DNA of 64,000 nt from Phytoseiulus persimilis. Its lineage: Eukaryota; Arthropoda; Arachnida; Mesostigmata; Phytoseiidae. Of the stretch, positions 23,301-33,540 are shown in pieces. The position numbers were made by a program, and so were the translations under genes. The notes beneath the pieces were generated by a model. It was not told the DNA's origin, ran no database searches, and saw nothing but the letters and a program-made list of their open reading frames with translations. Position 1 is the stretch's first letter; each line of letters opens with the position of its first letter. The stretch spans positions 24,238,745 to 24,302,744 of the forward strand of contig CM075102.1 in assembly GCA_037576195.1 (NCBI GenBank). The letters run 5' to 3'.

Positions 23301-25923
23301 CAATAAGAGCATAGACTCGAAGCCACGCAGACGGAACGTGCATCTGCGAGAACAGCAGCCACGGCTCGGCTTGCATTCCGACGAGCTCGAGTGCACGCGT
23401 TCTGCTGTTCGGGGACTCAGCGCCTTGGTGCGCTCGCTCTATTCTGTTGTGGCCGGGAACGGTCAATTGTGGCTAATCAGACAGCGACTGACTGTTTCCC
23501 AGGTCTGTGAAGGGCTCGTCGACGACTCAATATGGTCGCGCGCCCAGTATTCGCGTCCCAATTCGAGGGCAGGGAGGTAAACCGCAAGAAGCTGAAGACT
23601 CCGGGGAACACGCAGCGCTCGTTGCGAGAGGATCGCGAGTGCGGCACCACTCGGGACAAGACGGCGAGGTTTTTGTTCAGCCGTGTTCTGTTTGCAAATG
23701 AATCCAATTAAACCACCACAGTTTTGGGAGTAGCGCATCGCGAAACGGTCGCCGTGTTAGGAATCCCATATTGCACGAATCAGTGCATTGTCCCCGGCGA
23801 AGTCGGTGTGGATCGAATATGCGATTGGCGCCACTGAGACTCATAGGAGATTGTAAAGAACGGATAGAAATCCTCCCAAAATGTTCGGCCTGGAGGCACG
23901 ACTGATTTCAGTTCGGAGTTCTCTGAGCGGAAGTGATCGGGGAGATTCCCGCTAACGAACGGAATCAAAATCCGAGACAGTCTCCAGCTGAGCCGCAGAG
24001 ATTCATGTTTTCCACGGCGTAAACTCGTGTCCTCGTTTGTCCGGTAATCTTGTAGATATAAAGTCCAAAGAGCTTTCGCATTTAACACGCATGGCTCCTC
24101 GACATACTCAGCCGGCCAGGAAAGTTGACCTGATCCACCTCCCTCAGCGCTGAGCAAACCGCACCGTACTGAATCACAGTGTCGACGAATCCGATTCCGT
24201 CCGTGGGGTTCTGGCATTTCTTCCGAAGAAATTCGTGTTTAACTGGTCCATGGGTGCGTCTTCGAAGATTGCAGCTCATCGAGCAGATTTGATGTCCCCG
24301 GTCCGAGATTTGCGATTTCGATCAGATTCTCACTGTATGACTCGCGACCCGGCTTGACCAGATCAAGCAGAAAAGTGCACCTCGGAGAGCTTTCCTCGTT
24401 TTGTTACATTGCTACCTATAGCCCTGAAAGTATAATCATTCGAATGGTACCATGAGACCGTGAAATTTCCATCTAGAACCTGAAACAAATTCCCAAAGGA
24501 TCCAGCCGGTCAAACGTTCACATCGACGGATTTCCCTGAAAACAGAAGGATGGTGTTGCCAACGTGAAGTTACGTATTCCCGAAGTTCTTAGCCTTCTGC
24601 GTCACCCAGATCCACATCAGTTAGAATTTAATGACAATAGTTCGTTTGAGTCGGTATGGTCGAGGGCAAACTTCAAATCGTTATATCTCGACAACCCCTG
24701 GGCGCACAGCGTCGGACAACAACTTTGTGGAGAGCTCTCTCCGAGGGCTATACACGTAGTCGACAAGATCGCATAATTTCTGAGGAATTAGGAATCCAAA
24801 GCTTCGAAATATGGATGGCTTATGCTCTTTCCGTGGCCGGCCAAGAACCAGTGAAACCCAGAATGAAGTCCAGAGTTCCCTCTTTCTACTTGCGAAGTTT
24901 ATCCCAAGTCGCGGCTTGGCATTCGGAGTTATTGCTCCGAGTAGGTTACCTACCAGCCCCTTTTCTGATGATAAGTCCGGGCATCCGCCCCAAACGCGCT
25001 TGTAGTATTCAAACGACGGACGAAATTGCCATTCGAGAGCCGGAGAAGTCTATTCCCATCTTCATCCCATCTCTCGAAAATTTTTCTACCATCACGATGG
25101 CTTTTCTCGGATTCTGTCGGCCTGCCGAGTCTCCAGAGCTGCGAATAGAGCGGAGCCGCCAGGTTCGGGCTCGAATAACAAGGTGAACGTGGAATGATTT
25201 CGGATGACGAATCCGGAATCTTGTTGCGTACCCTTCGGTGCGCGAAACGACGGCGGCGGACGAAATCGCCCGTCATCTGCCGAGCTGGATGCGCTCAGAT
25301 GACTTTTTTCTCAGGACAACCGAAATTCAAGCAGGGAAAGAACGCCCGTGTACAGTTTTGGCGAGTTTATTTTTCTATCATACAAGATGCCCTGTGAAAT
25401 ACGTTCAGGAGGTGTTTTTCTTCTTCACATGTATCGAGCTCGGCCGTCCTTTTTGCGGATCTTTAATGTAGGCGGGGGTCTCATGTTAAAAATCTCCCTG
25501 GCCGGCTTCACCGGCGAGACTTCCGTACCTCGACGCCAGCATACGACGCATTCTGCGTTCTCGTCTACGGAGGATTTCCTCCCGCATTCTCTTATTGATC
25601 GGGGGCTTCGCCCAGCTCACCTATAACAAAATGACAGTCACTTCTAGACTCATCTATCTGAGATTCAAACTCGCTCTCAGCTGAACTCTGATAACTCTCA
25701 GGGATGATGAATCGCATTGCCCCTCCAACTTCCCGCGGAGAAGCACTACTATTCGTTCCAGACTGAGCTCAGTGAGAAAAAATTACTGACTGGCATCTCA
25801 GAAATATTCCGGGCATTCGATAGGGTCAGCAGAGCATCTCGACTAGTTAGTTGGCGGACGACAGCCAAAGTAATTGCCTACGACAGAGAGGATACTTGGG
25901 GCCTCGTTGCCTTCGGCTAATCC
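20372..25923. other. 5.5 kb with no recognised gene
   Basis: No domain or transposon end was seen. A run of 13 C is at 21587-21599. A plus-strand frame at 24656-25186 (176 residues) and one at 25238-25471 have no motif I know. The last part is the 3' flank of the minus-strand RNA-binding protein gene. Confidence 0.35.
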
Positions 25924-27556
25924 TCAGGCGCCGTTTTGTCTCCTGACGAGTCTTCGCGGCCTAATCCTCTGTTGTTCCAAGGATTGTTGAACGCTGTTGT
26001 TGGGGAGAACCGGCACCCGATGCTCATTAGAATCTGCATATGTCCGCGCTTCTTTCCATCGCACTGTACGGAAAACCTAGATGATAGTCGCGGAAACGGA
26101 TCGAACTTCTGACCTACTTGCAATGGCAAATCGTCGAGAGTGAGATTTTGACAAACTTCCAAAGCTCTTTCCGCCAGCGCCCGGCTGAAGAAGTGTACGA
26201 AGGCGAAATCTCGGATAACTTTCACCCTTTCCACTTGAAGGCCACGCTCCTGGAACGCAACGGAACAACGATTCAGGTGGAGTCGTCATGGCTCTTCCGG
26301 ATGTATTCCGAACCACCATTGACGGACAACGATGACCGCCGAAGCTCTCGTTCATCGAATGTTACACTCACCCCAAGTGCTGTTTTGAGGTCACTGTCGG
26401 TGACTCTGGGAGACAAGTTTTGATGTAGAGAACTTTCACCGATTTCATTATGTCCTCGTCCGGCTCCTGCTCGGGATCGGCCCAGTCGACAACTACTTCG
26501 CAACCCCACGGTCTTGACGCCACGATCGTTTCCTTAGCAAACATGGCGTTTTTCGAGGAATTGAACTCAATGAAACAGAATCCGCGGTTTTGAGGCGAGC
26601 CGGGGTACGTGTATACCATGACGTCGACCAATCCTATTGCGGATGACAAGGATGACGTAATGACTGTGCCTCGAATCGCCCGCCGTATGCGATTGAGCTG
26701 AGCTCCCGTGACGAGATAACGATTATAATTTGACCTCACAAGCACTCAAGGGTCAGCCGGTTCTGAGACAAAGGTTGTCCTTGACTTGAGAATGAAAGAA
26801 ATTCCAAAGGGAAAACGAATAACACTCGCTGCACTGACCTCCCAGGAATCGATTGAAATGAGCGAAAATATCTTCTTTGGTCTTGACCTTCGGAATGTTG
26901 GCAACGTACAGTCGACGGCCCATTTCAGTCCTGACGATAAGGCCTTCGACACTTTTCCTGAGCGTTTCACTCTTGCCCAGAGCGGTCCCCCAACGGGCCG
27001 ACACGACCTTGTACGGTCCCCGCTCTGACAACACGACCCCGTTCAACTCGTCTTCTACTGCCATCGCGTCCTCTTCGCTCTCGTACACGGCGGTGGCTTT
27101 CCCCACAGAAACCCCATCGTCGTCAACGAACAGCGTCAGGCGCAATAATAGTCCCTGGGGCTCAACAGACGAACCAGCTGAACCAACGAGGCGCCGAGCG
27201 GAATGTTCGAGATGTGGATCTGAGAGTTGCAGCCAGAGCCGGTCAGTAAACAGTTCGGGTGAGTCAGGAAATCGTTAGCAACAGGAAAAGAGCTGATCGA
27301 GAGACGTGGGAATCTGAGAAGGCTCAGGAGAAATAGACGATTCCCGACCATCAGAGATTCTCCGTCACCAAGTCCCGAGTCCGGGGCTTACCTCGCACGA
27401 TGTGTTACAGTCCGTATACTCGGACAGCCTGAATGTGTGATGAGTCGCTCCGAGCACAACTTCGTGCTTTCGGTGTACCTGAAGCAGTTCGTGCAATCCA
27501 GCGTCCATCGCTGCAGTCGGTGCCCTCGGCAAGTCTGCCGCCGCCGCCGTCGCCAT
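25924..27556 (-). CDS. hnRNP Q/R - A1CF - RBM46/47 family RNA-binding protein, five exons
   Basis: The protein would bind RNA through three tandem RRM domains; relatives act in mRNA splicing, editing and stability. The exons I infer are 27556-27392, 27219-26839, 26633-26372, 26249-26118 and 26076-25924, all with GT-AG introns and matching phases (0, 1, 0, 0), giving about 364 residues. RRM1 follows the family-typical Cys-Glu (IHISNI; RNP1 degenerate). RRM2 has LYVANI, a long loop with VDVMVYTYPGSPQNR, then RGFCFIEF, and ends WGCEVVVDWADPEQEPDE, a family signature. RRM3 has VLYIK, then DFAFVHFF. Two one-base gaps break the frame: a C4 run in exon 2 (near 27160) and an A4 run in exon 3 (near 26421). 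Adding one base to each restores both RRMs. Intron 4 is only 41 nt. The start ATG at 27556 is uncertain because upstream exons may exist. The protein is divergent and lacks the long C-terminal extension of vertebrate members. Confidence 0.87.
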
Positions 27557-27620
27557 GACTTCGTTGTGGGCGAATATTGAAAGGTTGAATCTATCGCGGA
27601 ATCCACCCAGAAGTCCTTAC

Positions 27621-27764
27621 TTATCACCCTCGATGATCCTTTCTTCTAGCTGGAGGAGTTTTTCGCGCTTCTATGGCGCGTTCCTTTTTTGGCGAGCAGT
27701 CCTTCCGTTCTCAGCAGCATCTGCGATGGGAATCGGCGCAGTGTCGCCAAGCACGGCTGTGAAC
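27621..27764 (-). other. Candidate upstream coding exon with coiled coil
   Basis: A stretch on the same strand and just upstream of the RNA-binding gene reads FTAVLGDTAPIPIADAAENG followed by a charged helix ending LLQLEERIIEGDK. It is bounded by a TATAGCAG acceptor at 27765 and a GTAAGG donor at 27620. One in-frame TAG disappears if an A6 run is one base longer and an A5 run one shorter, which also yields a smoother heptad pattern. It may be a 5' exon of the RNA-binding gene or part of a different gene. The phase to the next exon is not settled. Confidence 0.35.
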
Positions 27765-27839
27765 CTGCTATAATTTCATCGCGAAACACAAAGCGCAGCG
27801 AGCCGAACGTCGACTTTCGACCTCATCGGATAACCAGCC

Positions 27840-28025
27840 TCATTGGGTGTTATTCCGGTCAGCGAGAGGGGTCCTCTCCAAGTTCTTCGTCCGAGGGCTC
27901 CCGAATCCCCAGAAGGAGCGAGTCAGCAGCGGAGTAGCTGTGCGGGTCAAGTCATCCAAGCGCTTAGCGTGTGGGACGCTCAGCCGAGGCGGAATTTCTC
28001 CCATATGTATATATACATCTACTAG
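27840..28025 (-). other. Candidate first exon beginning MGEIPP
   Basis: An ATG near 28001 opens a frame reading MGEIPPRLSVPHAKRLDDL and onward, with ordinary protein composition, ending at TGA near 27840. It lies upstream of the coiled-coil exon on the same strand. I found no clear donor before the stop and no known domain, so it is only a candidate. Confidence 0.25.
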
Positions 28026-28040
28026 GATGTACCGTTTCAA

Positions 28041-28739
28041 TGGAGGCCAGCCACATCTATATCTATAAAATAGTCAGACAGCACGTTTTACGTCGGAACA
28101 CCGGCGGCGACAGGACAACGCAACCGAGAACCCGGCTGCCCGTGGCGACTCTCCAGACATGGGGGTCTTTCCGAAGGTCCTTAGTCTGTTCGTAGAACGG
28201 TCGCCGGTCGTGCCAGATCGGACGCCGGCGTGGCCCGAAGGAGGGGGGTCCGCTGGAGCTCATGGGCTATATCACAGCCTAGCGGAGAATCGTACCAAAC
28301 CCTCCTGCAATCCCTAATACGCCCGAGTTTCGAGCGCCCCGACCTCCGTTCGGCACGGGCGGCTTCCGCGGAGTCACGCCAACACTCATTGTCACGTCGA
28401 ACTTGGGCACGGCGAGGATTCACCAGGAGATTCCACTTAGGAGTGTTCACAACAGTCTAGGGAGGTCGGCGATTTTCGAACGCGCGTTTCGCGACACTTG
28501 TTCATTGTAATTCTATCTCCGATGTCGTTCTTCTCCTCACATACATCTGGAAGTCCCGTGCTTCACCCGTTTGCCACGGATCAAGTGCTTGGCCGTTATT
28601 GGAATTCTCCGCATGGAACGACAGCGCAAGTTCAGAAGCTCAAGTCTCATTTCGACTAGGTAACACGATCGCCCCGGGGATGTATGAGACCCGCGTTTCT
28701 CAATGTTCGAAGGGGTCAGTTTCCGCGCCGGGGAGTGTC
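28041..28739. other. No gene recognised
   Basis: This is upstream flank of the minus-strand gene cluster. A TA-rich patch (GTATATATAC, about 28007-28016) and TATAAAATAG at 28063-28072 could be core promoter elements but nothing confirms this. Confidence 0.3.
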
Positions 28740-28880
28740 ACGAATCGGATTCGGTGCATTGTTCTAGGTACCAATGCATCCGACCTGGATTCGGATTCGA
28801 CGCGAACAGATTCGAGTCCGGATTCGCCAGACGAACTATGAATCCGGATTCGGATCGTTGAATCCGAATCATGCTCATCT
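28740..28880. repeat. Degenerate GATTCGGATTCG hexamer repeats
   Basis: Short direct and inverted copies of GGATTCG and CGAATCC are clustered here, for example GGATTCGGATTCGACG and ATCCGGATTCGGATCG. This looks like an eroded hexanucleotide satellite. Confidence 0.5.
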
Positions 28881-28976
28881 CTGCGACTTTCTACCCGAGG
28901 ACTCAAAATTTGCGCCCGAATCCATCGATAAACGGACTAGCTACCGGGTCGCACCATTTCATGGGGCAATCAGAGC

Positions 28977-29045
28977 CACTAGCGTACCGTGCGGGGGCGG
29001 TGGGGCGGTCCGCCCCGGGGCATCAAGGCTGCAGGGGCACCAGGA
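28977..29045 (+). mobile_element. hAT-type terminal fragment, second copy
   Basis: It begins CACTAGCGTACC and continues through a G-rich stretch to GTCCGCCCCGGGGCATCA. The fragment at 10180-10243 has the same order of motifs on the opposite strand. No opposite end or target duplication is visible nearby, so it is a truncated copy. Assignment rests on similarity to hAT ends of the CACT-GCGTA type. Confidence 0.5.
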
Positions 29046-31241
29046 TGTCACTGACTGTGGGAGAAACGCGCTCACACAGCCTGTTAGAGAATCCGTCTGT
29101 TCACTCGCGAAATGAGCGTTCGGAATGACGTCGGCGCTGTTGAATAACTTCAATCGTCTCCTGATAAGTCTGGAAGGGTAAGCTCGAGAGCCATTCTCTC
29201 TTCTTCGCAAACCTGTGGTCTCAGAACGGCGAGCGCATGCGCACACCGAATCACGATCTTCCGTACGCAACATTGAAGAACTCATCTTGAAAACCCTCAC
29301 ACCGCTTAGCCCGCGGGAAAGTTTCTCCATAGCCGTCAGTCGTAGTAGTTCCGTCAGAACGCAACTGTGATGAATAGTTAACCTGGTCGTTTCGGGAGCT
29401 ACAGAAATTCGGAGCAACGGATGCCATTACAAGTATTCGTGATTTGATAGTTCAGAGTGTGGAAGCTTCCGCAATCAAATTTATCATTCGACTTCTGGCG
29501 CGATTTCAGGAGAAGTTATGATCGCATCAATCGACGGGTTTTCCACGATCTCTCAATATTGAACTCGTCTCATGAGTACAAGAATAATCATATTCCGAGG
29601 TCTCCCTTGCGTATTGTGGCTTCATCACATCCATACTCATGAATATGAAATACATCGGTATGATGCTGTTACATCATCTGAGATGCAGACCGGAGGTCCG
29701 CCCGGGGCATTGTCGAAGGTCGGTACGCTACTGATCAGGGCGTTTCCCAGAGTTTACGCGGCACGATTCGAATTCGCCCGGAAGCTGCTCTCGCCATTTT
29801 AGGCATCAACAGATCATCCAACTGGCCGCAGTTCGAACGCGTAAACAGAGACTGAAGATTCCTGAGACCCAACTAATGAATGCACAGCAACCGGCGAAGT
29901 GGACCCCGGAGCTGTATTCGGGAAGGCTGCTTCAACTGGCAGCGGGAGATCATCTATCGTTATCATTCCATCAGCGTTCGACCTCTCAACAGGGCGAACG
30001 CCATCGATACTTCGAGAAAACTTTCTCTGCGGCCATTGGTTTCATCATCCCATCTCTCAGGCTCACCATCACCATGTCAGAGCATGCAGTATCTCTGCTC
30101 GCCTCCGGCCAGGCCAGCTGGGCTGATGGGTGTCGATCACAAAATCGGACTCTTCCTCTACTCGCTTCTCCATGAGAAACTTCCCGAGTCTGTTAACGGA
30201 ATCAAGTTTCCAGGGAATCATTGCCGGACGCATGCCCGAAAAAATTGGACCTTTTCGCGAAGGGAGAGGGTAAGTCACGAACCCTGCTTATGCTTTGGCG
30301 TCCGTCTCGAGATGAACTCGATACAATAGGGTTCCTGCAGATCAGCGACTGCCTGGCGAGATGTATCTATGCGTGTCCCCTCATGATATTATTCTGCGTG
30401 GATTCCCGAGAACCTCAGGTGGATGGACCCTTGAGAGGATAACGAGTGGATTGGCGGCGGTATGTTGAATTCCACGCGGGGCGAAAAACCAATATCTCGG
30501 TCGGCCGGCTCGGTTTTCACTACCTCTTGCACCCGACGAGTTCTTCGAGCGGAGTCCGTGTAGCCGAGCGTTAATAACGTTCTCAATAACGTTATCTGAA
30601 GAATTTCCCGGATCGGTCGTGTTGAAGCTTCTCTTGGAACTTTCTCTGCTAAAGAAAATATTAGAAACTTTCGGGCTTGGAACGATTTGGAGCTTATTTT
30701 TCACCCTGGTAGAGCTGTGGCTCGACCACAACGGGAGCTTCCAGCCCCAACAGCGCGGTAAAAAGTTAACAACGCTCAGACGGGTCGACGTGTGCGGGCA
30801 TTGCGCAAACTGTCAAAACCAGATCAGCACTGAAGCGAACATTCCTTCGGACGACGATCGGTCGGTCTGCGGAGCCACAAAGAGGGGAATCCTTCCTCTA
30901 CCTTACACAGCACAGCCGATCGAATGAGCTACAGATGATACATCTCTTCCCACCCATTCTTGTCCATCCCGTCTCTTCCAACATTTTCCTATTCCTTTCA
31001 TAGCCGATCATCAAGCAATAAACTCGCAATAGCCAACCAATCTACCGCATGCTGTACGGTGGCCCTACTAGGCCCAGATATTTTCTTACTGTCTGCATAT
31101 CAACTGAGTGACCTAACCTCTCATTCTGCTGATTGCTTTCCTAATGAGGATTTCTCGTCGGGAGAGACTGGATTTAATATTCCAACATTTTCTCGTCGAG
31201 ACAACGATAATCGAAAATCACCTCCTACTTGGGCCGATCGT
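29046..31241. other. No gene recognised
   Basis: Open frames are short or rich in Ser and Arg. No domain, transposon end or splice-bounded exon was recognised in this stretch. Confidence 0.35.
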
Positions 31242-31496
31242 TCATCTGAGCACCGGCCGTATAGTGGAAATTGATAGGGAATCGACTTGAGCTTTCTCCG
31301 CGCGCTGAGCGATGATGTTTTTCAGAGCTCCCGTTTTTGATTCATGGACTTTATTGGACGCAGGAGCTCTCCGGGCGAAGCAGGTATCTCTCTTGTATCG
31401 AACGTTAATGATCCTTCGGCGACACCAGAAAAGTTTTCGCTGTTTCTTCTCCTCCTTCACGAGCCATACACAGCCAGTGAGAAGGGAGACAAACTA
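31242..31496 (-). other. Candidate basic terminal exon
   Basis: After a GTTTTAG acceptor at about 31497, an open frame starts with the hydrophobic run FVSLLTGCVWLV, then a basic run KEEKKQRKLFWCRRR, and ends at 31242. It could be a terminal exon with a short hydrophobic anchor. There is no homology I can name and no linked upstream exon. Confidence 0.2.
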
Positions 31497-31910
31497 AAAC
31501 TCCACTGAATGTAGATGTGCGTTCCCAGTGAGCTAAAAGCTCGGTGGGAACCGAAGCACACGTCTCCACCACAAGCTGGATGCAGAGCTCGCGCGGCGAG
31601 CTACCCAAAGCCGGATTGCTCTCTCGGGCACGCAAACGCTCGGGTAAGTATTCCCTGTCCCCTCCGTTCGCGTTGGAGCTCTCAGTTTGCTCCGAACGTA
31701 TTGGGTGGCGACATCAAGTCGCAAAAAATCTAGAAAGTCCCGGAGGCGCACAGGTAAATCAGAATAGCTACGAAATTTCGTTGGCTTTCAGGCGGGTAGC
31801 TTCTTATCGCCTCGGCGAGCTCCTTCGAGCTCTGTGGTAGCGCTCGAGTCCGACTTTTTCAAGAACATTCGAGTTTTCAGAGGCTATTTTCCCAGTGTAC
31901 CAATGTGCTG

Positions 31911-32195
31911 TCAAACCGATAACCTCAATTCCGACTCATAAATACAAGCTATTGACCAAAAGACAAGAGTTATATCATTTGACACGCTCGGAAAGCTCGA
32001 GCGCCCAGTTACACATGAGCGCGCTGGCGATCGAGCGTCGACTAGCTCCATCGGGAAAGTAGACATCTCTAAGGAGTCGGCCGTGACTCTCCTCCAAGTC
32101 GGTGGATCTCGCGAGTCAAGATGGCTCCGGAACAGCGCCTGCAAACTGACATTATCACGGCCCAACCGGCCCACCGTTCCGTCATTCAAACAGAA
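31911..32195 (-). other. Open frame next to tandem duplication
   Basis: A minus-strand frame with near-ordinary composition (DNVSLQALFRSHLDSRDPP within it) continues downstream of the duplicated exon-like units. It may be a downstream exon of the same transcript or chance. No domain recognised. Confidence 0.2.
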
Positions 32196-32610
32196 AAGTT
32201 CGGTAGTTGAACTAGTGGCTTCGTAGGCTTACTCTGCACCTAGATCCCAATATCGCCCAGCATCATGAAACCGAACCGCTGACTGCCAGGGGCAAAGCGA
32301 GTCCTCGACAGTGCCGCAAATCACCATTGTGAGTGGTTTCAGTTTCTTTGCGGCAGCTTCCGGCAAAACACGCGAACCCTCGCCGGTAGAACATAAGCCT
32401 ACGGTAGAAATCGAGCCAAGTTCAGTAGCTGGACTAGTGGTCCCGTAGGCTTACGTTCCACACCGATTCCAGTACCGACCAGCGAGCCGCTAACGACAGA
32501 ACGAAGGGTGAGTGCTACTCGACAGTGGTTTCTGGGTGATTTCAGATTCGCTTCGGATAGCTTCCGACACAACACGTGAACCCTCGCCGTTGAAACGAAA
32601 GCGTACATTA
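32196..32610 (-). repeat. Imperfect tandem duplication, two units of about 205-220 bp
   Basis: Unit 1 (about 32196-32399) and unit 2 (about 32418-32610) share an ordered set of blocks: GTTCGGTAG/GTTCAGTAG, ACTAGTGG, CGTAGGCTTAC and GAACCCTCGCCG. On the minus strand both units carry an open stretch with GEGSRV near its start and GRYW near its end, and both end at a donor-like GTAAGCC (after 32233 and 32455). This resembles a duplicated exon with its donor. Unit 1 reads TGEGSRVLPEAAAKKLK without a stop; unit 2 reads NGEGSRVVSEAIRSESEI but has a TAG before GRYW. Function unknown. Confidence 0.65.
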
Positions 32611-33243
32611 AAACAAAGACGGTCATAGTGCCGATTTCGATAGAAGAGCAGTCGTCCCTCGCTCATTCGTGTCTTCCGGAAATCGGGACACATAGTCCGG
32701 ATGGATGGAGCACCATTGACTCCTAAAGCTCATAACTCCTCAACCAGAGGTGGATCGTTTAGAACAACATCGCATCGTTGAGCTTGACATCGTTCCTTTC
32801 TGAGTTCTACGAGCATCTGAGGTCGAGGAAGTAGGTTTGACACTTGAGCGTCTCGCGCATTTCAGCAGAACCATCGATGCAGCCATTGCTCCCCACAGAA
32901 GCGCCCTTAGCCCGATTAAGGAAGCTCGCAGGCCCAGCACAACGTTCCTTGAGGAAGCTACCGGGGACCGGTCATCGCGAGATACGTCGGCTCCTCCCGA
33001 GAGCGACCGGAGCGAAATCGTCGTTCCAGATGAGGACTGACTTGAGTTCCCATAATTTCACCCGCGTCTATTCTGAAAATGATGCGGCTCGAATAGGCGC
33101 GGTCGCCAATGTCTTTTGTTTAACATCGCGTTTTACATCCCCCATTCGTCTCCAAGATTCGTTACATATTCACATGATCTGATCCGTTCTCCCGCTTGTT
33201 CCATTTTCTCTGTCTGGAATGCAGAGTCTGCCATCATCTAGGA
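32611..33243. other. No gene recognised
   Basis: This lies between the tandem duplication and the MITE. Minus-strand frames continue open in places but show no motif or splice pair. Confidence 0.3.
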
Positions 33244-33458
33244 CAGAGGTCGCCAAACTTCCCAACATTGGCACCCCAGGGTGCCGAGTGGTGGCGGAGC
33301 CGTAGCCCGCCGGAAAGGTGTCGAGTGGGCCCGAACAGTATGATGAGACCGGAACGAATCCATCTCTAAAGTGAGACGAGAACGAGGAACGGCATGGTTT
33401 GGGCTTTGCGTACCCCTTGTATCTTGAGGTGCCCCGGCACACAGTTTGACGACCCCTG
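33244..33458. mobile_element. hAT-type MITE, 215 bp
   Basis: The element starts CAGAGGTCGCCAAACT and ends with the inverse of CAGGGGTCGTCAAACT, a 16-bp inverted repeat with two mismatches. Just inside the left end is GGCACCCCAGGGTGCC, near-palindromic. Flanking 8-mers ATCTAGGA and ATCTATGA match at 7 of 8 positions, as expected for an aged hAT duplication. It has no coding capacity. It is related to the 68-bp element at 59859-59926. Confidence 0.8.
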
Positions 33459-33540
33459 ATCTATGAGGTATCGATTCATATCATCATCAATCAAGTTTTT
33501 TCACACTAATGTGTCGGTTGTTTAAAATAGATAATAATTA

